Source: Candidatus Parvarchaeota archaeon
GTDB taxonomy: Archaea > Nanobdellota > Nanobdellia > Parvarchaeales > Parvarchaeaceae
Assembly: GCA_023380585.1 (NCBI GenBank)
Contig: JAMCRN010000017.1
Location: forward strand, 1 to 38,589
DNA length: 38,589 nucleotides
Direction of reading: 5' to 3'
Shown piece by piece: positions 32,353 to 38,589 of this stretch. Positions within the stretch are counted from its first letter, which is position 1. Every line of letters begins with the position of its first letter. The notes below the pieces were generated by a model. The model did no database searches. It saw nothing but the letters and a program-made list of their open reading frames with translations, and had not been told where the DNA came from. Made by a program: the position numbers and the translations under genes.

Positions 32353-33556
32353 ATTTTCTAACTATAGATTTCAATTCACTTAGGAATATATCTATTTCCT
32401 CCTTTGTATTGTAGAAGTATGTGCTAGCCCTGGCCGTCCCTTCGATATGAAGCTTGTCCTCAATAAATGGCTGGGCGCAGTGGAAACCTGACCTTATAGC
32501 TATACCTTTTTTGTTCAAAAAATAAGCGACGTCGTGTGAATGAAGACCGTCCACATTGAATGAGAAAATAGAACCGTACTGTCTGCTCTTACCGCTGTAT
32601 ATCTTTATCCCTTCGATCTTCCTGGCCTCGTTATACAGGTATCTTGTAATACCTTTCTCATAATTCTGTATTGTTCTCATCCCTATTCTTTTTAAATAAT
32701 CTACCGCGACCCCATAGGCATACGCACCGCTTATGTTCTGTGTCCCAGCTTCGAACATCTGCGGGGGGGACTCGTACGTTATTTTGTCTAATTTCACACT
32801 TTTTATCATCTCTCCCCCTCTGAGGTAGGGTTTCATTATAGGTTGGACACTATTTTTGATGTATAAAACTCCTATTCCGAATGGAGCAAGCATTTTATGG
32901 CCAGACATAACTAGAAAATCTGCATCTATATCCTTGACATCTATCTCCATATGCGGCGCAGACTGTGCTGCATCGATAAGGATATACGACCCATTTTTGT
33001 GCACGTCTTTAGCTATTTCCTTTACATTATTTATTGTTCCGGTCACGTTAGACTCTTGAGAGACTGCTACCAAACGCAGGTCTTTTCTTGGCTTACTGTA
33101 GTAAGCCATATCTAATTCGGAGTTCCCATCGACTCCAACCACGTCTACTTTTATACCTGCGGCCTTAAGCTCAAGCCATGGTAGAAGATTCGAATGGTGT
33201 TCGATATAAGACGTGGCTACTCTATCCCCTGGCTTGAAAGGAAAGCTGAATGAGACTAGGTTTATGGCTTCCGTTGCGTTTCTAACAAAAACTATTTCGT
33301 CCTGCTCCGCATTCAAAAACTCCGCTATTTTCTTCCTTGAATCCATGTACACCTCAGTAGCCTTTTCTGCTAGAGTGTGGACGCTCCTCAATGGATTTGC
33401 GTTAATGTTTTCATAGAAGTATTTTATAGAGTCGATAACTTGTTTAGGTTTTTGGGACGTAGCTGCATTGTCCAAATAGACCAGTTTATGGCCGTTTATT
33501 TTCCTATGAAGGATAGGGAAATCTTCCCTCACTATTCTAGGGTCGAGTATTTTCAT
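32339..33556 (-). CDS. sufS: Cysteine desulfurase SufS
   Basis: A pyridoxal-phosphate enzyme that takes sulfur from cysteine for Fe-S cluster assembly. The 405-residue length and motifs are those of group II desulfurases: VYLDNAATSQKP, RNATEAINLV, the PLP-binding Lys in MSGHKMLAPFGIG, and the active Cys in IRSGFHCAQPF. It is first in a two-gene unit with the scaffold protein. A strong Shine-Dalgarno AGGAGGT (reverse strand, 33566-33572) lies 9 nt before the ATG, so this mRNA has a leader, unlike many here. A 16-bp palindrome at 33599-33614 lies in the divergent spacer shared with spt5. SufB and SufC are not in the window. Confidence 0.95.
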   Translation of the reverse strand: MKILDPRIVREDFPILHRKINGHKLVYLDNAATSQKPKQVIDSIKYFYENINANPLRSVHTLAEKATEVYMDSRKKIAEFLNAEQDEIVFVRNATEAINLVSFSFPFKPGDRVATSYIEHHSNLLPWLELKAAGIKVDVVGVDGNSELDMAYYSKPRKDLRLVAVSQESNVTGTINNVKEIAKDVHKNGSYILIDAAQSAPHMEIDVKDIDADFLVMSGHKMLAPFGIGVLYIKNSVQPIMKPYLRGGEMIKSVKLDKITYESPPQMFEAGTQNISGAYAYGVAVDYLKRIGMRTIQNYEKGITRYLYNEARKIEGIKIYSGKSRQYGSIFSFNVDGLHSHDVAYFLNKKGIAIRSGFHCAQPFIEDKLHIEGTARASTYFYNTKEEIDIFLSELKSIVRKYGRR

Positions 33557-33598
33557 ATCTTTAATACCTCCTAGAGATATTTAATATGTAGTATTGCA

Positions 33599-33614
33599 TA
33601 AAAATGCATTTTTA
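33599..33614. promoter_or_regulatory. 16-bp palindrome between sufS and spt5
   Basis: TAAAAATGCATTTTTA at 33599-33614 is a perfect palindrome centred on ATGCAT. It lies between the divergent sufS (start 33556) and spt5 (start 33686) genes, upstream of the spt5 TATA box at 33641-33650. It could act as an operator or as back-to-back TATA-like elements. The outer part is A/T only, so chance is not excluded. Confidence 0.4.
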
Positions 33615-33685
33615 AACATGGTATGTATGCTTAGAAACGCTTTTATATATGCGAAGTGATAATCAAAGATAGTTCTCTGTTATTT

Positions 33686-34168
33686 ATGGAAGATCTTGAA
33701 GAGAAAGTGCCTAGCGAAGGTTCGCACTATTTCGTGATAAGAGTTACGATAGGGAGAGAAACCCAGGCTTTAGAAAGACTAGAATCCCAATTGGCCAGGG
33801 TGGCCGGGATATACTCTATAATAAAGTCCTACTCCCTAAAAGGATACTTGATAGTTGAAGCGGACGGGTATGAAAGTGTATCTAAGCTTATCTACAACAT
33901 AAAGCATATAAGAGGAATAATAAACAAAGAGCTCAACATAAATGAAGCCCTAAAAGCTATAGAAAAGAAGCAGCAGAAGATAGTCATAAAAGCAGGCGAT
34001 ATTGTGAAGGTGGTATCAGGACCGTTCAAAGGTGAGACGGCGACTGTGAAGACCGTCAATAAAGAGAAAGATGAGGTAACCGTGATGTTTCTGGAATCGG
34101 CTGTGCCTATAAATGTAAACATAAAGATATCGGACGTATCTACGATAAAAAGCGAGGAAGAAAAATGA
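33686..34168 (+). CDS. spt5: Transcription elongation factor Spt5 (NusG family)
   Basis: Spt5, with Spt4, clamps RNA polymerase and aids elongation. From the chosen ATG the protein has 160 residues: an NGN domain (HYFVIRVTIGRETQALERL to about 90) and a KOW domain (KAGDIVKVVSGPFKGETATVKTV). An in-frame GTG at 33656 is only about 10 nt beyond the TATA box (TTTTATATAT, 33641-33650) and would precede the transcription start, so ATG 33686 is preferred. It overlaps the uL11 start by 4 nt. The SecE gene that often precedes spt5 in archaea is not present in the spacer. Confidence 0.94.
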   Translation: MEDLEEKVPSEGSHYFVIRVTIGRETQALERLESQLARVAGIYSIIKSYSLKGYLIVEADGYESVSKLIYNIKHIRGIINKELNINEALKAIEKKQQKIVIKAGDIVKVVSGPFKGETATVKTVNKEKDEVTVMFLESAVPINVNIKISDVSTIKSEEEK

Positions 34169-34605
34169 AGACTAAACTTACTATAGTAGTGGATGGGGGA
34201 AAAGCAACGCCTGCTCCGCCGGTCGGCCCACAGATAGCTGCATTGGGTCTAAAAGCACCGGAAGTCATAAAAAAGATAAACGATGCCACTAAGGCTTTTG
34301 AGGGGATGAAAGTCCCTGTAGAGATAGAAGTCGATAAAGCTACTAAAGAATACACTATTGAATCTATGATGCCGTCAGTAGCCCAACTTCTTATAAAAGC
34401 GGCCGGCCTAGAGCATGGTTATGGCGACAGAAAAGAGACTAAAAGCGTATCTATGGAGGAGATTAAAAGGATAGCAAAAGAACATTCCAAATACTCATTA
34501 GCAAAAACTGAGCAGGGCCTGATAAACGAAGTTCTTGGCTCGTGCTTGAGTCTTGGTTTAAAAGTAGACGATAAAGACCCTAGAGAACTGATAAAGAAGG
34601 TGTGA
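34165..34605 (+). CDS. rpl11: 50S ribosomal protein uL11
   Basis: uL11 builds the base of the factor-binding stalk on the large subunit. The 146-residue protein has the N-terminal GGKATPAPPVGPQIAALGL and the C-terminal rRNA-binding domain (SVAQLLIKAAGLEHG, EIKRIAKEHSKYSL, GSCLSLGLKV). It follows spt5 with an ATGA overlap. In most archaea uL1, uL10 and P1 come next; here a DedA-family gene follows after 1 nt, so the operon has been rearranged. Confidence 0.95.
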   Translation: MKTKLTIVVDGGKATPAPPVGPQIAALGLKAPEVIKKINDATKAFEGMKVPVEIEVDKATKEYTIESMMPSVAQLLIKAAGLEHGYGDRKETKSVSMEEIKRIAKEHSKYSLAKTEQGLINEVLGSCLSLGLKVDDKDPRELIKKV

Positions 34606-34606
34606 A

Positions 34607-35227
34607 ATGCTATTTGGGATTGAACAGATATTATCGTCGATAGAGAGCCAGAGCTACCTGGCCATCTTTATATTGATGTTCTTGGAATCGGTAGTACTTC
34701 CCATACCAAGCGAGGTAGTGCTCCCATTCACAGGTTTCCTGATAGCTATAGGGAAGATAAACCCTTACTTAGGATTTGGGGATGCTGTTTTTGCTTCAAT
34801 ATTGGGGAGCTTAGTCGGCTTTTTATTGGGTTACTTTCTTGGTATAGACATATTCCTAAGATACTCTAAAAGATTCGGCTTCGGCTATTCCGAGTACAAA
34901 AAAGGGATAAAGTGGATAAAGAAGTATGGTAATTACTTCGCTTTTATAACCAAGCTTTTACCAGCTGTGCGTTCTGTGGCCGGGATAATATGTGGAGCCT
35001 TTAAGATGGATATTAAAAAGTTCATCGCATATTCCTCAGCAGGTATATTAATATGGTCAGCTTTCTTGATTTACAGCGGTTACTATCTCTCGAGCAATTG
35101 GGAATCGATAGCAAATGTCTTCGAAAAAGCGGGTGCGTATGTAGCCATTATTTTTATCTTGTTCTTTGTGGTGTATATATACTGGAAAAAGATTACCAGA
35201 TTTTTTAGCGCCAAACGGCGAAAATGA
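34607..35227 (+). CDS. DedA/SNARE-associated family membrane protein
   Basis: A 206-residue integral membrane protein with the DedA pattern: FLESVVLPIPSEVVLPFTGF near the N-terminus (Glu and Pro-x-Pro-x-E), a G-rich stretch (ILGSLVGFLLGYFLG), and TKLLPAVRSVAGIICGAFKM, where the Arg and Gly are conserved. DedA proteins act as lipid scramblase or flippase-like transporters for lipid carriers in bacteria and archaea. About five helices or re-entrant segments are visible and the C-terminus is basic (FFSAKRRK). It starts 1 nt after uL11 and is likely in that operon. The substrate is unknown. Confidence 0.88.
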   Translation: MLFGIEQILSSIESQSYLAIFILMFLESVVLPIPSEVVLPFTGFLIAIGKINPYLGFGDAVFASILGSLVGFLLGYFLGIDIFLRYSKRFGFGYSEYKKGIKWIKKYGNYFAFITKLLPAVRSVAGIICGAFKMDIKKFIAYSSAGILIWSAFLIYSGYYLSSNWESIANVFEKAGAYVAIIFILFFVVYIYWKKITRFFSAKRRK

Positions 35228-35332
35228 AGATTTAAAGGACGCGTACTTTGCTTCGTTTTTAACCGCGTAAAAAGACAAGAAAACTCTGGTAAATAAAGTT
35301 ATATCTATAATACTATCATGTAGTCCTATGTC

Positions 35333-35442
35333 GGCGAGTTGACAGAACGGCCTTGTATTCGTCTGCAAAAGGCAAGTGCTGTCGTACAGCATTTTTACAT
35401 GGCTGATAACGAAGTAAGGGGGTTCGACTCCCCCACTCGCCT
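35333..35442 (+). tRNA. tRNA-Cys (anticodon GCA) with 39-nt intron
   Basis: Acceptor GGCGAGT/ACTCGCC, D stem ACA/TGT, anticodon stem TTCGT/ACGAA, T arm GGGGG-TTCGACT-CCCCC, discriminator T. Loop CTGCAA+A gives anticodon GCA, and U73 is the expected tRNA-Cys identity base. An intron at 35369-35407 sits at the canonical 37/38 site. A bulge-helix-bulge fits: outer helix CGT/ACG, 3-nt bulge A-T^A (35406-35408), central helix CTGC/GCTG with one T-T mismatch, and 3-nt bulge A-A^A (35367-35369), both cut after the second base. The intron holds its own hairpin (TGCTG/CAGCA, 35377-35391). A TATA-like TATCTATAATA near 35302-35312 is upstream. The CysS gene is about 780 nt downstream. CCA is not encoded. 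Confidence 0.92.
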
Positions 35443-35480
35443 ATGTGTTTCCGAGGGAAAATTTTGTGGCTACCAGAACT

Positions 35481-36164
35481 TTACTTGGGGGGCACTACCT
35501 GCTTTATGTATCTTTTTTCCTCTGCTTTTGAAGCTATGGCTCCAACTACGAGTAAGATCACGCCAGTTACTCCGAATAAAATATCCAACATAAGTATAAC
35601 GCTGACGAATGGAGTAAAAAGATTGGGTGGGATACGTATAGATATGTTTGAAATATTTATTTTGAAAAGCAGAGGCAGTATGAAAACTAACGGTACATAA
35701 GTATCAACAAATGAAAGTATAGCGACCGTTAATAAATTCCTACCGAGCGCTTGGAATCCTCTTGTAAACTTATAGCCCAAAAATATAAGAACGGCGCCTA
35801 TTATCGCAACTAAAAGAGAAAGCCACTGGTAAGTTTGCACTGCGCTCTGAGTAAGAAAGGGAGAGATTGACGAACTTTGAGAATTTACTGAAAGAAGACA
35901 TAATACATTACAATTAGGATTGGAAGATATTTTGGAAAGTGCTTGGGATATTATTGCGCTTTCATTGCTGGCAGATATGGAGGAGGTAGTCAGAACATTT
36001 GAAGAGTTAGAGGAATAGTTTATTATCGAGCTTATGGCAGTATGCAGGAACCCGGGCGACAATGCACCTGATGAATTCAAAGCGTACATGAACACAAAAG
36101 CAGAAAGCCCGAAGAACACCATGATTCCACCCACCCAGCCTAAGACTCTTGTCGCCGTACCCAT
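35481..36164 (-). CDS. Hypothetical membrane protein with Ser/Asn-rich outer loop
   Basis: A 227-residue protein with about four membrane helices (near 8-30, 112-134, 141-165, 185-215). Between helices 1 and 2 is an 80-residue Ser/Asn-rich loop with several N-x-S/T sites and a Cys pair (CNVLC), so it is probably outside and glycosylated. The C-terminus is basic and cytoplasmic. I recognise no family. It lies between tRNA-Cys and cysS on the opposite strand and is transcribed alone. Confidence 0.6.
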   Translation of the reverse strand: MGTATRVLGWVGGIMVFFGLSAFVFMYALNSSGALSPGFLHTAISSIINYSSNSSNVLTTSSISASNESAIISQALSKISSNPNCNVLCLLSVNSQSSSISPFLTQSAVQTYQWLSLLVAIIGAVLIFLGYKFTRGFQALGRNLLTVAILSFVDTYVPLVFILPLLFKINISNISIRIPPNLFTPFVSVILMLDILFGVTGVILLVVGAIASKAEEKRYIKQVVPPK

Positions 36165-36223
36165 ACTTAATGCTATAAGCCAGCCTTAATAAAGTTTAAT
36201 TACCATTATCTAAATATTCTTAT

Positions 36224-37612
36224 ATGCTAAAAGTATATAATACACTGACAAGAAAAACTGAGGAATTCAAGTCTATAGAGCCTAAAAAAGTCAAGATGTA
36301 TTGTTGCGGGCCAACCGTTTACGATTTTGTCCATATAGGGAACTTGCGCACGTTCATCTTTTATGATATCATCAGGAGAGTATTAGAATACGATGGGTAC
36401 TCAGTAGAACAAGTGATAAATCTGACAGATGTTGACGACAAAACAATAAAAAAATCCGTGGAACTAGGCATAAAACTATCAGAATATACAAAAATTTATG
36501 CTGATTATTTTTTTGAGGATATATCAAAACTAAATATAAAACCGGCGACAAAAAATCCAAGAGCAACAGAAAACATAGAAAAAATGCAGGAGATGATCTC
36601 TACTCTAAAGGAAAAAGGGTACGCGTATGAAGCTGAGGACGGCGTATACTTTTCTATTTCTAAATTCAAGACGTATGGTGCACTATCTGGATTGAGTATA
36701 GGCGGAACCGCTTATCGTATAAAAAATGATGAATATGACAAAGAGAACGCGACGGATTTCGCTCTGTGGAAACTTTGGGATAAAAAGGACGGGGATGTGT
36801 ACTGGGAAGGTACTCTGCCGAAGGGCCGCCCTGGCTGGCACATAGAGTGCTCCGCTATGAGTATGAAATTACTTGGTGATACGATAGATATGCATTGTGC
36901 AGCTGTGGACCTTATATTCCCTCATAACGAAAACGAAATAGCGCAAAGTGAGGCTTTCTCAGATAAAAAGTTCGTAAATTATTGGCTCCATGGAGAGCAT
37001 CTGCTTGTTGAGGGAAAGAAAATGTCAAAAAGCCTGGGTAACTTCTATACTATAAGAGACTTAGAGAAAATGGGCTTCGACCCTATGTCTTTCCGGTTAA
37101 TGGTTTTAGATAACAATTATCACACAAAATTAAATTTTTACATTGAGCTGCTTAAAAAATACGAGAAGACTTTTAACGATATAGATATAGCTGTGCATGG
37201 ATTGGAAATCCTAAGTAGAACCGGCGAAGCGGTGGTCAATAATGATATATACGCATTGGTATCTTCGTTTGAGGAGAGTATAAATAACGATTTTGATACA
37301 CATGCTGCCTTGGTAAGTTTCTTCAGCGTAATCAGTATTATAAACGGGCGGATTAAGACTGGTAATATTCCTTTGGTCTTGTATAAAGATATAAAAGAAG
37401 CAATAGAGAAAATGGATAGTGTTTTAGGGCTGTTGGATGGTTACGAGATACCGGCAGATATAAAAGAGAAAGCGAAAGAGAGGGAGGCATTCAGACTTAA
37501 TAAAAATTGGGTAGAAGCCGACAAGCTCAGAGAACAGATAAAAAATAACGGATACAGAATAGTCGATTTAAAGGACAGATATGTTATAATAAAGGATAGG
37601 AAATACGCCTAG
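36224..37612 (+). CDS. cysS: Cysteinyl-tRNA synthetase
   Basis: Class I synthetase that charges tRNA-Cys with cysteine. The 462-residue protein has the HIGN signature (CCGPTVYDFVHIGNLRTF), zinc-ligand Cys in CCGPTVY and GWHIECSAMS with HNE further on, and the KMSKS signature (KKMSKSLGNF, near residue 267). The C-terminal helical domain ends with LREQIKNNGYRIVD, as expected. A TATA-like TTTAATTA near 36195-36202 is about 26 nt before the ATG. The gene for its substrate tRNA lies about 780 nt upstream on the same strand. Presence of CysS means the indirect SepRS/SepCysS route is not needed. Confidence 0.96.
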   Translation: MLKVYNTLTRKTEEFKSIEPKKVKMYCCGPTVYDFVHIGNLRTFIFYDIIRRVLEYDGYSVEQVINLTDVDDKTIKKSVELGIKLSEYTKIYADYFFEDISKLNIKPATKNPRATENIEKMQEMISTLKEKGYAYEAEDGVYFSISKFKTYGALSGLSIGGTAYRIKNDEYDKENATDFALWKLWDKKDGDVYWEGTLPKGRPGWHIECSAMSMKLLGDTIDMHCAAVDLIFPHNENEIAQSEAFSDKKFVNYWLHGEHLLVEGKKMSKSLGNFYTIRDLEKMGFDPMSFRLMVLDNNYHTKLNFYIELLKKYEKTFNDIDIAVHGLEILSRTGEAVVNNDIYALVSSFEESINNDFDTHAALVSFFSVISIINGRIKTGNIPLVLYKDIKEAIEKMDSVLGLLDGYEIPADIKEKAKEREAFRLNKNWVEADKLREQIKNNGYRIVDLKDRYVIIKDRKYA

Positions 37613-37617
37613 TCAAT

Positions 37618-38109
37618 TCAGTCGTATTCAGGTCTTGGAACCCTGTCGAATTTATTTTCCGATGCTTTGTACCATATCCCGTTGAATTTTATAAATGAAT
37701 CTTTTCTCTTGTTGACCACTCTCTGAGCGAGTGGACTATCTCTCTGAAGTATGTATCCAGCCTGCTTGACTATTAATTGTTTGGGTGCTGGAGGAGCGTT
37801 ATTACTTGACATATAAACTTTTATGCTATCATGCTTAGGCACGTTTACATTTTTCTTCTTGCTTACGTAAATCTTTATTATTTTTGATCTGTGCTTTAGC
37901 ACCAAAGCTGCAGAGAAAAATGCTATTATGACAACAGTGAGATAAGCGATTGCATTATCAAAGATTGAGACCAGTATGCTAGACGCGACAAATGGGATGT
38001 CTTTTCTCTGAAGTAGGAGAACGGAGACTGTTAACCCAAAGTCCAAGAAAGAGGAGTAGACGGATAGTTTTATTGCAATATTTGACAGACGTTTATGCCA
38101 CTCTTCCAT
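37618..38109 (-). CDS. Hypothetical protein with two membrane helices and a basic cytoplasmic tail
   Basis: A 163-residue protein. Two hydrophobic helices (about 16-34 and 51-70) are followed by a basic tail of about 90 residues with KKKNVNVPKHD and a Pro-rich NNAPPAPKQ. The C-terminal FIKFNGIWYKASENKFDRVP may be a small folded unit. I do not recognise a family. A TATA-like ACTTAAATC (reverse strand, 38131-38139) is about 25 nt before the ATG, and a 21-bp inverted repeat lies just upstream of it (38147-38167). It ends 5 nt from the convergent cysS gene. Confidence 0.6.
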   Translation of the reverse strand: MEEWHKRLSNIAIKLSVYSSFLDFGLTVSVLLLQRKDIPFVASSILVSIFDNAIAYLTVVIIAFFSAALVLKHRSKIIKIYVSKKKNVNVPKHDSIKVYMSSNNAPPAPKQLIVKQAGYILQRDSPLAQRVVNKRKDSFIKFNGIWYKASENKFDRVPRPEYD

Positions 38110-38146
38110 GTTATTATGACACCACTCATAGATTTAAGTTTTTATT

Positions 38147-38167
38147 AAGTATTACTAAGTAATACTT
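38147..38167. promoter_or_regulatory. 21-bp perfect inverted repeat upstream of TATA box
   Basis: AAGTATTACT (38147-38156), one A, AGTAATACTT (38158-38167) is a perfect inverted repeat with 10-bp arms. It lies 8 nt upstream of the TATA-like box of the 37618-38109 gene and 26 nt after the end of the 38194-38589 gene. No T-run follows on the minus strand, so a terminator is less likely than a binding site for an activator or repressor. Confidence 0.55.
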
Positions 38168-38193
38168 TACCGTTTATTTAAATGTATCTATCC

Positions 38194-38589
38194 TCAATTT
38201 AGATTAAAATCATATAAGTGTTTTATTCGGAGTACGCTTATATTCGCCAAAGCTTCTGGCTTTGAAATTAAAAGCAACCTTGAGTATATGTCTTTTTCAC
38301 TCATCTCATCGTCGATTATATCTATAACCAAATCGAATTTAGTCTCCAGTATCTTTGATAGTGCATTTCCATCATCCATGAAAACTATGTATATTTTTCT
38401 TAAACCTTTGAGCAAAAGACCTGAATCATCCCCTGAAAAAGCTACCGATCGTTTCTTGAGTATAGAGATTGTCGCGTCTTTTATTATTTTTTTCAAAAGA
38501 TCGGTTTTCTGCAATGGTTTAAATTTAAATCCGAGTTCTTTTTCTGCCACTTCTGCGGATTCGCTGTCCATGAAAAGGAATTTTGAAGG
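38194..38589 (-). CDS. Partial unknown protein, N-terminus beyond the window
   Basis: The frame is open to the window edge; the first Met inside (38571) is preceded by PSKFLF in frame, so the gene probably starts outside. The visible 131 residues include FLFMDSESAEVAEKELGFKF, then KPLQKTDLLKKI, which loosely recalls the end of a response-regulator receiver domain (strand, then Lys-Pro). A second strand-like KIYIVFMDDG and FDLVIDIIDD follow. No firm family can be given. Receiver-like proteins without a partner kinase do exist in archaea, but this is only a suggestion. Confidence 0.5.
   Translation of the reverse strand, partial: PSKFLFMDSESAEVAEKELGFKFKPLQKTDLLKKIIKDATISILKKRSVAFSGDDSGLLLKGLRKIYIVFMDDGNALSKILETKFDLVIDIIDDEMSEKDIYSRLLLISKPEALANISVLRIKHLYDFNLN

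Overview
The window is a compact, moderately AT-rich archaeal chromosome segment. It encodes archaeal-type information machinery: MCM helicase, DnaG-type TOPRIM primase, RNA polymerase subunit D, Spt5, aIF1A, aIF2-beta, hypusine-type aIF5A, and ribosomal proteins uS4, uS10, uS11, uS13 and uL11. Most first genes of transcription units carry a TATA box (best form TATAAATAT) about 25-30 nt before the start codon, which implies leaderless mRNAs. Arg is mostly AGA/AGG and Ile is rich in ATA. Class III (QSALEYMMTYG-type) secretion signals, DUF929 and DUF981 proteins shared with acidophilic archaea, split ribosomal operons and a lone 5S rRNA gene fit a DPANN archaeon of the Micrarchaeota/ARMAN kind from an acidic habitat. 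That placement is inferred from gene content; no database search was possible.

Layout. 1-2.6 kb: two unknown proteins (one with an HExxH motif), ThyX, and a 58-residue CDGSH iron-sulfur protein. 2.8-5.7 kb: fused ADP-forming acyl-CoA synthetase, tRNA-Gln, inorganic pyrophosphatase. 5.9-8.7 kb: a four-gene mercury-type operon on the minus strand (Cys-Cys membrane protein, exported thioredoxin-like protein, ArsR-type regulator, mercuric reductase) with an inverted repeat between TATA box and start. 8.9-12.6 kb: DUF981 protein, 5S rRNA, then uS13-uS4-uS11-RpoD and a secreted protein. 12.6-17.2 kb (minus): aIF1A, DUF424, aIF2-beta, OB-fold protein, MCM, an RCK protein without a potassium selectivity filter, uS10. 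17.4-23.3 kb: NADP-type isocitrate dehydrogenase, a tandem pair of unknown paralogues, a deaminase-like protein, DnaG, and a zinc-finger/malic-enzyme operon. 23.4-31.4 kb: aIF5A, a membrane protein, a LamG-bearing pilin-like protein, succinate dehydrogenase A-C-B, a DUF929 thioredoxin-like protein and a tandem V4R-like protein. 31.4-38.6 kb: tRNA-Phe, a Cys-rich class III signal protein, SufS with a SufU/IscU scaffold, Spt5-uL11-DedA, intron-containing tRNA-Cys, CysS, two membrane proteins and a gene cut by the window edge.

How it fits together. Isocitrate dehydrogenase, malic enzyme, succinate dehydrogenase and ADP-forming acyl-CoA synthetase point to an oxidative, organic-acid or peptide-consuming metabolism with a TCA branch. 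SufS and SufU supply Fe-S clusters for SdhB, the CDGSH protein and the RpoD cluster. The mercury operon and the exported thioredoxin-like proteins suggest metal and redox stress. Several promoters carry perfect inverted repeats (8665-8686, 16113-16142, 19685-19701, 23272-23286, 33599-33614, 38147-38167), so this small genome may keep more local transcriptional control than its compactness suggests.

The most interesting items are the mercury operon with a MerT-like candidate importer and an extracytoplasmic thioredoxin-like protein, the SdhB subunit carrying its own two-helix membrane anchor, the tandem paralogue pair with a shared palindromic control region, and the zinc-finger protein heading the malic enzyme operon. 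No IS element, CRISPR array or clear pseudogene was seen.
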